DNA of 64,000 nt from Furfurilactobacillus entadae (GCF_045862745.1 NZ_BQXN01000001.1:1-64000); one strand, 5' to 3'. Positions 44,512 to 53,837 are shown, counted from the stretch's first letter. Translations and numbers: made by a program. The notes: generated by a model from the letters alone, not told the origin.

Positions 44512-45459
44512 TTATTTTTCTTCCTTAACAATGTAAACGGGCCGGTGTTTACTTTCGAGGTACAACCGGCCAATGTACTTACCGACGATTCCTAAACAAA
44601 AGAGTTGGAGGCCACCGACCAGTAAAATGATGCAGACGGTTGAGGGCCATCCGGCCGTGTGATCACCGTGGATCAAAGCCCGAACAACGATAAAAATGAG
44701 GGCAATGGCGGACGCAAAAAAGGAAAGAAAACCGGTGTAGGAAGCGATGGATAGCGGTGCATCAGAAAAGTCGATAATCCCTTCTAATGAATAGCTAAAG
44801 AGTTGGAAGAACGACCAGTGGGTATCACCGGCGACCCGGTCCTGGTTTTCATATTCAATGTACTTGGTGTTGAACCCGACCCAGCTAAAGATTCCCTTTG
44901 AGAAGCGGTTGACTTCTGCCATGGATAAAATGGCGTTCACCACCTGCCGGGTCATGAGCCTATAATCCCGCACGCCCTGAACCATTTGCGTTTGCGAGAT
45001 CTTATTGATCAAGCGGTAAAAGGACCGACTGAAGAACGACCGGATCGGGGGTTCACCCTTGCGGTCCACGCGCCGAGCGCCGACAACGTCGTAACCGTCG
45101 TTTAGAATGCCATCCAACATTTGTTCTAGTAGTGATGGGGGATCTTGAAGGTCAACGTCCATTACGGCAACAAATTCTCCGGTGGCGTGTTGAAGACCGG
45201 CGTACAGGGCAGCCTCCTTCCCGAAATTACGGGAAAATGAGACGTAATGAACGTGTTCAGGATCTTGGCTTTGCAGGTCTCGTAACACGGCAAGCGTTTT
45301 GTCGGAGGAACCGTCATTAATAAACCAGTATTCTGGTTCGTAATCTGGATAGCGTTGGTTGAGTGTTTTGAACACGTCTTGAACAGCGGGGTAGAATAGT
45401 GGAATTGTTGGTTCTTCGTTGTAGCACGGAACGATTAGTGAAATGAAGTGTTTACTCAC
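44512..45459 (-). CDS. Polyprenyl-phosphate glycosyltransferase (GT2; CsbB/GtrB-like)
   Basis: The 315-residue protein has the GT2 fold: SLIVPCYNEE at the N-terminus, FINDGSSDKT, the DVDLQDPP acidic motif and a two-span C-terminal membrane anchor (about 233-258 and 268-290). Enzymes of this class load a sugar from UDP- or GDP-sugar onto undecaprenyl phosphate at the inner face of the membrane. The partner YfhO-like protein downstream would use it outside. AAAGGAG precedes the ATG. The sugar cannot be told from sequence. Confidence 0.88.
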   Translation of the reverse strand: MSKHFISLIVPCYNEEPTIPLFYPAVQDVFKTLNQRYPDYEPEYWFINDGSSDKTLAVLRDLQSQDPEHVHYVSFSRNFGKEAALYAGLQHATGEFVAVMDVDLQDPPSLLEQMLDGILNDGYDVVGARRVDRKGEPPIRSFFSRSFYRLINKISQTQMVQGVRDYRLMTRQVVNAILSMAEVNRFSKGIFSWVGFNTKYIEYENQDRVAGDTHWSFFQLFSYSLEGIIDFSDAPLSIASYTGFLSFFASAIALIFIVVRALIHGDHTAGWPSTVCIILLVGGLQLFCLGIVGKYIGRLYLESKHRPVYIVKEEK

Positions 45460-45890
45460 GAAAGAAACTCCTTTTCTTTATTAGTTTAATTAAGTGGTGC
45501 TATACGCAAAAATGTAATATCGTCGCACTAGCAATTATAACGAACTCCCGGCAAGAATGACCGGCTTTTGTCGAAAAAGTCACATTGTTCATGAAGCTTC
45601 TCATCTTTTTCACGGAATGGAAATGAGACAAGTCAATGTTTAGCAACGGTTGGCATGGACAAGCTAACAAGTTGCCAATAACAAAATGCGGTGAAAACAG
45701 TGTGATAAGCCAAAACAAATCACCGACTGAATAATTGATTTCCTGAATTTAAGCAATTAATCAGGGCACAAAAGGGTTGAGCAAAATGCTTTACTTCTGC
45801 GGTCAACGGGTTAAACTAAGGGCTCCAATGGTAAAGAACCATTGTACTTTTGTTCGTTGCTTAGCCACGAGTAGAAAAGAGGGTGTCCTC

Positions 45891-46103
45891 ATGAAGCAAT
45901 ATCAAATGCACCGTCAGCAATCAAACAACTGGACGGTTGAAGTGTTCCAAAATCAGCGCTGGTTGCCAGTACTTGAACACGTTGATTACGAGATGGGTCA
46001 GACGGCGTTAACACGGTTGACCCAAGAACGGGGGATGTTTTCAGACTATCGACTTCATTATCAAAATGAGTCGACGCGTCAGACACCCCGTGTTGCATCA
46101 TAA
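45891..46103 (+). CDS. Small hypothetical protein, 70 aa
   Basis: ATG 45891 is chosen because AGAGGGTG lies nine bases before it; the longer frame has no site. The protein is rich in Gln, Trp and Arg (NNWTVEVFQNQRWLPVL) with no membrane span. It is not recognised. It is divergent from the CsbB/YfhO pair across a 430-base region (45460-45890) in which I see no other gene, only AT-rich sequence that must contain both promoters. A terminator follows. Confidence 0.5.
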   Translation: MKQYQMHRQQSNNWTVEVFQNQRWLPVLEHVDYEMGQTALTRLTQERGMFSDYRLHYQNESTRQTPRVAS

Positions 46104-46121
46104 TAAGGTAACGTCATGAAC

Positions 46122-46151
46122 GGGGACTGATTTTTAATCAGGCCCTTTTTT
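46122..46151 (+). terminator. Terminator after the 45891 gene
   Basis: GGGACTGATT pairs with AATCAGGCCC (one mismatch) around a T-rich loop, then six T. Confidence 0.75.
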
Positions 46152-46238
46152 GCTTGTCGGACTGACGATTTAACGTTACGATTACGACACGAATAACGTG
46201 AGAATAAGGATCAATTGAAATCTGGGGGATATGGCTTC

Positions 46239-47135
46239 GTGGAAGTAACATGGACAGCAACAGCTTCGGCACCAAGTGTGAAACGCTTTTTGTTAACACG
46301 CGGCGTGAGTAAAAACTTGTGGGAACGGCAAAAGCGTCAGGGTGGTCGCCAACTGCTGAATGGGCGACAAACGACCCCTGACCAGGCAGTGAGTGTTGGT
46401 GATCAAGTCACGCTGATTGTTGCGGACGAACCGGCGGATGACCGGATTCTTGTCAGTCATGAACCAGTTGAACTGGTGGCGACCACCGCGCATTGGCTGG
46501 TGGCAAACAAACCAGCGGGTGTTTCATCAGTTCCGGGGCCAACAAACCAAACGGACACCATGGTCAACCGGATCAAAGGGTGGTTAGTGGCAAATGAGGC
46601 AACAAATTTGGTGCCGCACTTACTGACCCGGTTGGATCGTGACACCAGCGGAATCATGCTTGTGGCTCGCGATGGCCTTACACAAGGATTGATGACGCCA
46701 CAGGTGGAACAACATGCCATGAAGAAGACGTACTTAGCGTTGGTTGCGGGTCAAATGCCCACGAAGCATGACATTATTGACGCACCAATCGGGCGTGTGC
46801 CGGACCAGCCAGTTCGCCAGATTGATCCGGCAGGCCAGTCCGCCCAGACGGAATACTGGGTGGAAGAGACGTTTGCGACGGCTAGTTTACTGCGGCTTCA
46901 GCTGCATACCGGCCGCACTCACCAGATTCGGGTGCACTTAACGAGCTTGGGGCACCCCTTACTGGGCGATGAATTGTACGAGGGGCCGACTGAGTTAATG
47001 AAGCGGCAGGCGTTGCACGCAGCGAGCCTTAGCTTTGTCGATCCATTGACGGGTGAGCAACAAATCGTGACGGCACCGTTGCCAGCAGATTTTGAGGAAA
47101 CGCTCACACAACTGCGTCAGGCGGAAACGGTGTAA
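46239..47135 (+). CDS. RluA/RluD-family pseudouridine synthase
   Basis: The enzyme converts specific uridines to pseudouridine in rRNA or tRNA. The N-terminal region has an S4-like segment (KRFLLTRGVSKNLWE...LLNG). The catalytic RLDRDTSG motif carries the Asp, followed by KTYLALV and the C-terminal LHTGRTHQIRVHLTSLGHPLLGD signature. The start is set at GTG 46239, about ten bases after GGGGGA; TTG 46215 is possible. About 298 residues. The target site cannot be read from sequence. Confidence 0.92.
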   Translation: MEVTWTATASAPSVKRFLLTRGVSKNLWERQKRQGGRQLLNGRQTTPDQAVSVGDQVTLIVADEPADDRILVSHEPVELVATTAHWLVANKPAGVSSVPGPTNQTDTMVNRIKGWLVANEATNLVPHLLTRLDRDTSGIMLVARDGLTQGLMTPQVEQHAMKKTYLALVAGQMPTKHDIIDAPIGRVPDQPVRQIDPAGQSAQTEYWVEETFATASLLRLQLHTGRTHQIRVHLTSLGHPLLGDELYEGPTELMKRQALHAASLSFVDPLTGEQQIVTAPLPADFEETLTQLRQAETV

Positions 47136-47159
47136 ATACCAACATCTCAACGCGATTTC

Positions 47160-47168
47160 TGGTATAAT
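47160..47168 (+). promoter_or_regulatory. Extended -10 promoter of the yqeG operon
   Basis: TGGTATAAT is a perfect extended -10 element 49 bases before the yqeG start. No good -35 is seen, which extended -10 promoters do not need. Confidence 0.7.
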
Positions 47169-47216
47169 AGTTTAGATAATTTTGTGATTAATTTGTAGTG
47201 AGACGAGGAGTTTTAA

Positions 47217-47744
47217 ATGGTTTCCCAGTTCAAACCAACATGGATGGTTCCGGCAATTTATAATGTGTCGCCAGAGCGGTTACAACAGGCGGGCATCAAG
47301 GCGATTTTAACAGACCTTGATAACACGCTGATCGCTTGGAACAATCCCGATGGTACCCCCCAGTTACAACGATGGATCGAAATGATGCACAAAAATGACA
47401 TTCGGATCGTGGTTGTGTCAAATAACAATGCGTCACGGGTGTCGCGGGCGGTCTCATCCCTGAATTTAGAGTTTGTGTCCCGGTCATTGAAGCCACTAAC
47501 CCGTGGGATTCGCCAGGCACAACGTCAATTAAACTTAACAAACGATCAAGTTGTCATGGTGGGTGACCAGTTGCTGACTGACGTATGGGCGGCAAATAAC
47601 GCACACGTCCGCAGTATTCTGGTTAAACCAATCATTGAAACCGACAAGTGGAATACGCGACCGAACCGGTTCTTAGAACAGTTCGTTATTCGGCGGCTCC
47701 ACAAAGTTTACCCAACCTTAACGTGGCAGGAGGATATAAAATGA
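47217..47744 (+). CDS. yqeG: YqeG-family HAD phosphatase
   Basis: This 175-residue HAD-superfamily protein has motif I DLDNTLIAW (nucleophile Asp), motif II VVVSNNN and motif III with VMVGDQLLTDVWAAN. The family is related to phosphatidylglycerophosphate phosphatases, though its role in Firmicutes is not settled. It heads the conserved yqeG-yqeH-yhbY-nadD-yqeK-rsfS gene order. Its stop overlaps the yqeH start by four bases. Confidence 0.93.
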   Translation: MVSQFKPTWMVPAIYNVSPERLQQAGIKAILTDLDNTLIAWNNPDGTPQLQRWIEMMHKNDIRIVVVSNNNASRVSRAVSSLNLEFVSRSLKPLTRGIRQAQRQLNLTNDQVVMVGDQLLTDVWAANNAHVRSILVKPIIETDKWNTRPNRFLEQFVIRRLHKVYPTLTWQEDIK

Positions 47745-48892
47745 GCGAAACGGCACAAGTAAGTGCAGAAGAAACAGAACCACTGTACTGCATTGGATGT
47801 GGTGCACAAATTCAAACAACGGATAAGGACGCGGTGGGCTATACGCCACAGTCAGCACTGAAAAAGGGGCTGGAAAATGGTGAGCTGTATTGCCAACGTT
47901 GTTTCCGGTTGCGTCATTATAATGAAATTGTTCCAGTGTCCTTAACGGATGACGATTTCCGCCGGTTACTGGCCCAAATTCGTGATGCAGATGCACTGAT
48001 CGTGTACGTTGTCGACATTTTTGACTTTAACGGTAGCATGATTCCTGGTCTTCACCGGTTTGTAGGGAATAACCCGATTTTGATGGTCGGTAATAAGGAA
48101 GACGTGTTACCGCGCTCATTGAAGCGGAGCAAGTTAACTGACTGGTTACGGCAACAAGCCAACGCAAACGGCTTACGGCCCATTGCCACGACCTTACTGA
48201 GTGCTAAAAATGGGCGTGACGTCGATGAATTATTGACGATGATCGATAAGTATCGTGGCGACCGTGATGTTTACGTGGTTGGGGTCACCAACGTCGGGAA
48301 GTCAACGTTGATCAACCGGATCTTGAAGCAAAACACCGGGGCAGCGGATGTGATCACGACGTCACGGTTCCCAGGGACCACGTTGGACAAGATTGAGATT
48401 CCGCTTGGGGAAGACCACGTGTTGGTTGACACACCAGGGATCATTCATCCAGAACAAATGGCCCATTTCTTGAGCGCGGAAGCCTTGAAGTACGTGGCAC
48501 CGCAAAAGGAAATCAAGCCGCGGGTTTATCAGCTTCAAGCCGCACAAACGATCTTTATGGGTGCCGTGGCACGGTTTGATCTGGTCGCAGCCCAAACGGA
48601 CAAACGGAGTGTTGGGGTTTCCGCATACTTTGAAAACAACTTAACGCTTCACCGCACGAAGTTAGCAAACGCGGATGCCTTTTATGAAAAGCACGCTGGT
48701 GAACTTTTGACACCGCCAACCGCTGATGAATTGGCTGACTTGCCACCACTGACTCGCCATGAATTCCGGACAACGGAAAAAAGTGACCTTGTCATTGAAG
48801 GGTTAGGTTGGGTAACGGTGCCAGCTAACGCAACGGTTGCGGGTTGGGCGCCAAAGGGCGTTAACGTCTTATTGCGACGGGCCATGATTTAG
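47741..48892 (+). CDS. yqeH: Ribosome biogenesis GTPase YqeH
   Basis: This is a circularly permuted GTPase needed for 30S assembly. ATG 47741 after GGAGG is used; the longer upstream frame is inside yqeG. The N-terminal zinc finger is CIGCG...CQRC. G4 NKEDVLP precedes G1 GVTNVGKSTLI, then G2/G3 (TTSRFPGTT, DTPGI), which is the permuted order. The C-terminal domain recognises rRNA. The length of 383 residues is normal. Confidence 0.96.
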   Translation: MSETAQVSAEETEPLYCIGCGAQIQTTDKDAVGYTPQSALKKGLENGELYCQRCFRLRHYNEIVPVSLTDDDFRRLLAQIRDADALIVYVVDIFDFNGSMIPGLHRFVGNNPILMVGNKEDVLPRSLKRSKLTDWLRQQANANGLRPIATTLLSAKNGRDVDELLTMIDKYRGDRDVYVVGVTNVGKSTLINRILKQNTGAADVITTSRFPGTTLDKIEIPLGEDHVLVDTPGIIHPEQMAHFLSAEALKYVAPQKEIKPRVYQLQAAQTIFMGAVARFDLVAAQTDKRSVGVSAYFENNLTLHRTKLANADAFYEKHAGELLTPPTADELADLPPLTRHEFRTTEKSDLVIEGLGWVTVPANATVAGWAPKGVNVLLRRAMI

Positions 48893-48915
48893 GCCGATTA
48901 AAGGAGAATGAATTA

Positions 48916-49233
48916 ATGGATTTAAAGGGTAAACAAAAGCACTTCTTGCGCTCACAGGCGCATTCATTACGGCCGTTATTTTCCGTTGGGAAGAACGGTT
49001 TAACGGACACCTGGTTGGCACAACTAGCCGGTGCGTTAGAAAAGCGCGAATTGATCAAGGTCAACTTGCTACAAACTGCCGATGCAACGGTGGCAGAAGC
49101 GCGTGATTTCATTGAAACGGATAAGCGAATCACGGTCGTTCAGACCATTGGTCACACGCTGGTGCTCTTCATGCCAGCAACAGACCCTGCTGATCAGGAT
49201 CTGTCGAAGCGAGTGGCCGCGTTAGCGAAGTAA
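48916..49233 (+). CDS. yhbY: YhbY-family CRM-domain RNA-binding protein
   Basis: This 105-residue protein has a single CRM domain: KGKQKHFLRSQAHSL at the start and VGKNGLT, which holds the conserved G-x-x-G RNA-binding loop. The family associates with pre-50S ribosomal particles. It sits between yqeH and nadD in the operon. Confidence 0.94.
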   Translation: MDLKGKQKHFLRSQAHSLRPLFSVGKNGLTDTWLAQLAGALEKRELIKVNLLQTADATVAEARDFIETDKRITVVQTIGHTLVLFMPATDPADQDLSKRVAALAK

Positions 49234-49263
49234 TGGTAATTGTTTGGTAGGTAGAGGCAAATA

Positions 49264-49902
49264 ATGATAACAACGACGTTAACTAAACAGGGCCAGCCAG
49301 AGGTGCTGACAGAATTAGTGACCGAAATGCCAAAACGACGGGTTGGAATTCTTGGAGGGACGTTTAACCCCCCACATTTGGGCCACTTAATCATTGGCGA
49401 TCAAGTTGGTAAACAACTGGGATTGGACAAGGTGCTCTTCATGCCAAACGCCCAGCCGCCACACATTGATGAAAAAGCGGCCATTGACCCGTTATTGCGG
49501 GCGCGCATGGTTCGTCGGGCCATCTTTGGCAATCCACTGTTTGATCTTGAAACAGCGGAAATTGAACGCGGTGGCAAGAGCTATACGTATGACACCATTG
49601 TTGACATGAAACGGCGCCACCCAAACACGGATTACTACTTCATTATTGGTGGCGACGAGGTGGCTTACCTGCCGAAATGGTACCGGATCGATGACCTCGT
49701 CAAGCTGGTGACGTTTGTGGGCGTGGGTCGCAATGGCTTTCAAAAGGCTACGCCGTATCCCGTCATTTGGGTCGACGTTCCGACGCTGGCAATTAGCAGT
49801 TCAATGATCCGCGACAAGGTCAAACGCGGTCAGTCGATTCGTTATTTAGTTCCTGAAGCTGTCGAAGCATACATTAAGGAGCATCAGTTATATCATGAAT
49901 GA
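49264..49902 (+). CDS. nadD: Nicotinate-nucleotide adenylyltransferase
   Basis: The enzyme adenylates nicotinic acid mononucleotide in NAD synthesis. The signature GGTFNPPHLGHL (about residues 31-42) holds the HxGH nucleotide-binding motif, and ISSSMIRD near the C-terminus is the second ATP-binding motif. About 20 extra N-terminal residues precede the core; ATG 49264 follows GTAGAGG. It overlaps yqeK by eight bases. Confidence 0.95.
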   Translation: MITTTLTKQGQPEVLTELVTEMPKRRVGILGGTFNPPHLGHLIIGDQVGKQLGLDKVLFMPNAQPPHIDEKAAIDPLLRARMVRRAIFGNPLFDLETAEIERGGKSYTYDTIVDMKRRHPNTDYYFIIGGDEVAYLPKWYRIDDLVKLVTFVGVGRNGFQKATPYPVIWVDVPTLAISSSMIRDKVKRGQSIRYLVPEAVEAYIKEHQLYHE

Positions 49903-50512
49903 AAACTTACATTATCAACAACACATTTATAATGGAACCCGGGCAGAGCTTATCGAAGCTGTTCACGCCAAGCTGAATGAATCACGGTTTGATCACGTCA
50001 TGCGCGTGGAACAGACGGCGTTAGCATTAGCAGAGGTCAACGGGGTTGATTTGGAGAAGGCCAGCATTGCAGGGCTCGTCCATGATTACGCGAAGCAACG
50101 AACTGACGACGCCTTTGTTGCGATGATCAAGAAGCACCACATGGATCCTGACCTCCTGAACTGGGGGAACGCCATCTGGCACGGGGTCGTCGGCGCCGAA
50201 TTTGTTCGTGATGAACTGGGGATCTACGATGAGGAGATCCTCAATGCGGTTCGTCAGCACACCACGGGGGCGGTTGAGATGGCTCCGTTGGCGCAAGTCA
50301 CGTACATGGCTGATTACTTGGAGCCAGCTCGGCATTTTGACGGTGTGGAAGAAGCCCGCCAAGTGACGGCTAAGGATCTAGCAGCCGGGGTTGCCTACCA
50401 AACCGAGCACACGCTGACCTACCTGATCGAAAAACACGCACCAATTTATCCGGCAACCATCGCAACGTATAATTACTGGGTTGCCAACAAAAAGATGAAG
50501 TATAACTACTAA
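49895..50512 (+). CDS. yqeK: YqeK-type HD-domain hydrolase
   Basis: The 205-residue HD-domain protein has His in RFDHVMRV, the HD pair in GLVHDYAK, and later His/Asp residues (IWHGVVGAE, VTYMADYLEP). In Firmicutes the family hydrolyses diadenosine tetraphosphate (Ap4A) symmetrically. It overlaps nadD and is followed closely by rsfS. Confidence 0.93.
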   Translation: MNENLHYQQHIYNGTRAELIEAVHAKLNESRFDHVMRVEQTALALAEVNGVDLEKASIAGLVHDYAKQRTDDAFVAMIKKHHMDPDLLNWGNAIWHGVVGAEFVRDELGIYDEEILNAVRQHTTGAVEMAPLAQVTYMADYLEPARHFDGVEEARQVTAKDLAAGVAYQTEHTLTYLIEKHAPIYPATIATYNYWVANKKMKYNY

Positions 50513-50533
50513 AAAGTGAAACGAGGAATGATT

Positions 50534-50896
50534 GTGGATAGCAAACAAATGTTAGAAATTGCCGTTAAGGCAGGGGATGCAAAGCGGGCCGAAGATATTG
50601 AGGCCTTAGACGTCCAAGAAGTTAGTTTGATGGCAGATTACTTTGTCATGATGAACGGTGGCTCAAAGCGGCAGGTTCAGGCCATCGTGACGGCTGTTGA
50701 GGATGCCGAAGAAGAAGCCGGCGTAACGGTTCGACGGATCGAAGGAAAGGCAGAAGGGACGTGGGTTCTGTTGGACTTTGGTGACATCATCGTGCATGTC
50801 TTCCAGGAAGAACAACGACACTTCTACAACCTTGAAAAGCTCTGGTCAGACGCACCACTGGTTGATCTGAACGATTGGTTGGGCGAAACAGCATGA
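50534..50896 (+). CDS. rsfS: Ribosomal silencing factor RsfS
   Basis: RsfS binds L14 and blocks subunit joining in starvation. The 120-residue protein has the family core: DVQEVSLMADYFVMMNGGS and GTWVLLDFGDIIVHVF. GTG 50534 is preferred since GAGGA lies seven bases before it and MDSKQMLEIAVKA matches the usual N-terminus. The stop overlaps the methyltransferase start as ATGA. Confidence 0.93.
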   Translation: MDSKQMLEIAVKAGDAKRAEDIEALDVQEVSLMADYFVMMNGGSKRQVQAIVTAVEDAEEEAGVTVRRIEGKAEGTWVLLDFGDIIVHVFQEEQRHFYNLEKLWSDAPLVDLNDWLGETA

Positions 50897-51627
50897 TTTA
50901 TGACCAGTTCGCAGCCTTTTATGACGAACTGTTTGATCCAGCCATGTATGATTCATGGCTGGATTTTGTGCGTCGTCAGGGGGTTAGTAAGGACGCCCAG
51001 ATTCTGGATCTGGCTTGTGGCACTGGTCGACTTGCAGTCAAGCTCGTTTCAGCCGGGTACCACGTAACGGGGCTTGATCTCGCACCAGAAATGCTTACAT
51101 TAGCGGTTCGGTGGGCTGAACAGGCACACGTTGAATTACCACTCATCGAGGGTGACATGCTGGCGATTGGGGATTTGCCACAGTATGACATGATTACATG
51201 TTTTGACGACTCGTTGTGCTACCTGAAGGATGAAACCCAGATGCTCACGGCTTTTCAGGAAGCGCATGCCCACCTAACGTCCACGGGACGGTACCTTTTT
51301 GACGTTATCACCCCGTATCAGACGGATGTTGTGTACCCCGGGTATATGTATAATTTTCATGATGAAGACCGGGCCTTTATGTGGAGTAGTTATGAAGGCG
51401 ATGAACCGCACCAAGCGGAACATGACCTGAATTTCTTCATTTGGAATGAACAAAAACAGGCGTACGATCAGCACTCCGAGCTTCATGTGGAACGGACGTA
51501 TCCGGTTGAAACGTACCAACGGCTATTGCAGGAAGCCGGTTTTTCAAACGTAACGGTTACCGCTGATTTCGGGACCGCTGCGCCTACGGCAGAAACGACT
51601 CGGTGGTTCTTTAGCTGTCAGGCATAA
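50893..51627 (+). CDS. Class I SAM-dependent methyltransferase
   Basis: The 244-residue protein has motif I LDLACGTGRLAVKL, the acidic residue in GLDLAPEML, and ITCFDDSLCYL in the post-motif region. It belongs to the YqeM-like group that follows rsfS in many Firmicutes. The substrate is unknown. ATG 50893 overlaps the rsfS stop; the longer frame in rsfS is not used. Confidence 0.9.
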   Translation: MIYDQFAAFYDELFDPAMYDSWLDFVRRQGVSKDAQILDLACGTGRLAVKLVSAGYHVTGLDLAPEMLTLAVRWAEQAHVELPLIEGDMLAIGDLPQYDMITCFDDSLCYLKDETQMLTAFQEAHAHLTSTGRYLFDVITPYQTDVVYPGYMYNFHDEDRAFMWSSYEGDEPHQAEHDLNFFIWNEQKQAYDQHSELHVERTYPVETYQRLLQEAGFSNVTVTADFGTAAPTAETTRWFFSCQA

Positions 51628-51644
51628 CTTTTGAGGAGGGCGAC

Positions 51645-52802
51645 ATGCGCGTTGTTGGTGTGGTTACGGAGTACAATCCGTTTCATAATGGGCACCGGTA
51701 CCACCTAGAGCAGGCCCGCTCACTGACACATGCGGATGTGGTGGTGGCCGTCATGAGTGGTAACTTTGTTCAACGAGGGGAAGCTGCGTTGTTGGATAAG
51801 TGGCACCGGGCAAATGAGGCACTCCACAATGGCGCTGACGTCGTGGTGGAGCTCCCGTTTCACTGGGCGGTCCAACCAGCCCATTTGTTCGCAGAAGGCG
51901 CGCTACGCTTGCTTAGCGCCCTTCAAGCACAGACGATGGTGTTTGGTGCTGAACATCCAGAAACAGACTTTACGGCGCTTGCCCAGGTTCAGATTGACGA
52001 CGCGGCGGCGTTTAAGACGTTTGATCAAACGTATGCCACGCAGTTTACCAGCCAGTTGGCGGAAAAGACCGGCTTTTTACTGGATCAACCGAATGACATT
52101 CTGAGTTACGGGTATGCGGTGGCTAATGCAAACCTTGACCACCCGCTGACCTTGCAGCCACTAAAACGGCAGGGCCAGGGGTATCACGATGAGGATTTAA
52201 CGACCGCCACCACTGCGTTTGCCAGTGCAACGGCCTTGCGGACGGCCCTGTTCAACCAGAAATCACAAGCTGAGCTTGCCCCCTATGTGCCGGCCACAAC
52301 ACTGGCAGACTTAACGGCAGCTGATGTGACACCGCAAGCAGGGTGGTCAGCGGCCATGTGGCAGTTGCTCCGTCACACGTTACTCATGACGCCGATCGAA
52401 GAGTTGGGGCAGATCTATCAGATGGCCGAGGGGCTGGAGTACCGGATGAAAGAAGCTGCTGAACGTCACCAGACGTACAGTGACCTCATGGATGCCATTA
52501 AGACAAAACGCTATACGTACTCACGCCTTCAACGGGTTTGTTTGTACACCTTATTACACGCCACGGCGGCCGAAATGACGCCACCGCAGGCTGATTATCT
52601 GCGCCTGCTTGGTTTTACCCCAACAGGGCAGGCCTTTTTAAACCAGTATAAAAAGCAGTTCACGTTACCAGTGGTGAACCGCTTTGACCAAAAATTAAAG
52701 CACGCAACACTGAATCTTGATTACCGGGCGGGCATGTTATACGAAATGCTCACGGGAGTCCCGCAGGACTTTCGTCACGACCCATTACGTGTAAACCCTT
52801 GA
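51645..52802 (+). CDS. tmcAL: tRNA(Met) cytidine acetate ligase
   Basis: The 385-residue protein (formerly YlbM) acetylates the wobble cytidine of elongator tRNA-Met using acetate and ATP. It begins VGVVTEYNPFHNGHRYHL, with the HxGH nucleotidyltransferase motif, and has VVVAVMSGNFVQRGE and YGYAVAN segments. GAGGAGG precedes the ATG. It ends the yqeG operon. Confidence 0.94.
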   Translation: MRVVGVVTEYNPFHNGHRYHLEQARSLTHADVVVAVMSGNFVQRGEAALLDKWHRANEALHNGADVVVELPFHWAVQPAHLFAEGALRLLSALQAQTMVFGAEHPETDFTALAQVQIDDAAAFKTFDQTYATQFTSQLAEKTGFLLDQPNDILSYGYAVANANLDHPLTLQPLKRQGQGYHDEDLTTATTAFASATALRTALFNQKSQAELAPYVPATTLADLTAADVTPQAGWSAAMWQLLRHTLLMTPIEELGQIYQMAEGLEYRMKEAAERHQTYSDLMDAIKTKRYTYSRLQRVCLYTLLHATAAEMTPPQADYLRLLGFTPTGQAFLNQYKKQFTLPVVNRFDQKLKHATLNLDYRAGMLYEMLTGVPQDFRHDPLRVNP

Positions 52803-52836
52803 TGGCGTAAGTATTTTAGCTGTCAAGGATTTAACG

Positions 52837-52865
52837 TTGACATTAACTGATGGCGCCGGTATAAT
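52837..52865 (+). promoter_or_regulatory. Perfect consensus sigma-A promoter for yceD-rpmF
   Basis: TTGACA (52837-52842), 17 bases and TATAAT (52860-52865) match the housekeeping consensus at all twelve positions. It lies 28 bases before the YceD start. Confidence 0.9.
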
Positions 52866-52893
52866 GGATTTCGTTGCATTAGGAGGTTTATCG

Positions 52894-53448
52894 ATGAAAT
52901 GGTCGCTCAAGGAATTAGATAAGTATCGGAATGAGCCGCTTCAAATCGACGAAACTTTGGATGTGAAGGTCGACATGATGGATCGTTTTGACGATCGTGT
53001 CATTGATATCGACCCGGTCAAGGTCGTCGGAAGCATCACGGTGGACCGTGATGACGTTCTGCTAGACGTTCATGTTTCTGGCCAGATGGTAGTCCCATCC
53101 AGCCGGTCACTTGAACCCGCAGCGTTTCCGTTTGACTTCGACATGAATGAAATTTACATCACTGAGGATAGTCACTTTGATCGTTATGAAGAGAATGAGA
53201 CAGTTTTACTGTTAGAAACTCAGACGATTGATTTGAACGAGGGTGTGATTGATAACATCATTGCTCAGATTCCAATGCAAATTCTGACTGATGCGGAACG
53301 TAATGGTGAGGACCTACCAACCGGGAACGGCTGGTCAGTGATCTCAGAAGACGATTACAAAGCCGATCAGGAAGAAAATCAACCAATTGATCCACGTCTT
53401 GCTAAGTTAAAGGGATTGTTCCCTGATCAGGATCAAGACCGTCATTAA
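52894..53448 (+). CDS. YceD-family (DUF177) protein
   Basis: This 184-residue acidic protein belongs to the DUF177/YceD family, which sits upstream of rpmF across bacteria and is linked to 23S rRNA processing. ATG 52894 follows AGGAGG. The family pattern (SITVDRDDVLLDVHVSGQMVVP ... PFDFDM ... ILLLET-like strand, then EGVIDNIIAQIPM) is present, but the Cys-rich motif of the E. coli form is absent, as usual in Firmicutes. It is co-transcribed with rpmF. Confidence 0.88.
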   Translation: MKWSLKELDKYRNEPLQIDETLDVKVDMMDRFDDRVIDIDPVKVVGSITVDRDDVLLDVHVSGQMVVPSSRSLEPAAFPFDFDMNEIYITEDSHFDRYEENETVLLLETQTIDLNEGVIDNIIAQIPMQILTDAERNGEDLPTGNGWSVISEDDYKADQEENQPIDPRLAKLKGLFPDQDQDRH

Positions 53449-53508
53449 GCTTAGCAGATTTTAAAAACACATGTGTGGATAAAATCATTCAAGGAGGTGC
53501 TCGTTCAC

Positions 53509-53694
53509 ATGGCTGTACCAGCACGGAAAACATCAAAAGAAAAGAAGTTAAAGCGTCGCGGTCACATCAAATTAGCTACGCCTAACTTGTCAGCATGCCC
53601 TAACTGTGGAGAACTGCGGATGTCACATCGCGTTTGCCCTAGTTGTGGATACTACGATGGCAAGCAGATCGTTAAGACTGCTACCAACGCTTAA
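53509..53694 (+). CDS. rpmF: 50S ribosomal protein L32
   Basis: This 61-residue protein begins MAVPARKTSKEKKLKRR and has a zinc ribbon CPNC ... CPSCGYY with all four Cys. ATG 53509 follows AAGGAGGTG. A terminator follows. Confidence 0.97.
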   Translation: MAVPARKTSKEKKLKRRGHIKLATPNLSACPNCGELRMSHRVCPSCGYYDGKQIVKTATNA

Positions 53695-53706
53695 TAAGTA
53701 ACACTT

Positions 53707-53744
53707 AAAACCACTCAAGAGACCTAGGCTCTTGGGTGGTTTTT
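53707..53744 (+). terminator. Rho-independent terminator after rpmF
   Basis: AAAACCACTCAAGAG pairs with CTCTTGGGTGGTTTT, one G-U pair, with a six-base centre and trailing T. Confidence 0.9.
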
Positions 53745-53837
53745 AGAATACAAATTTATTTATTCTTTTCATGGTGTAGAATCAATTGATAACGAATATA
53801 ACTTATCACTGTTGACAAATAAAGGGCGGTTAATCTA

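Noticed and set aside
45540..45590. CCGGC motifs as a hairpin
   Set aside because: They are direct, not inverted, repeats and cannot form a stem.
45500..45718. A 72-codon minus-strand frame in the csbB upstream region
   Set aside because: No ribosome site, no family resemblance and no coding bias; treated as noncoding.
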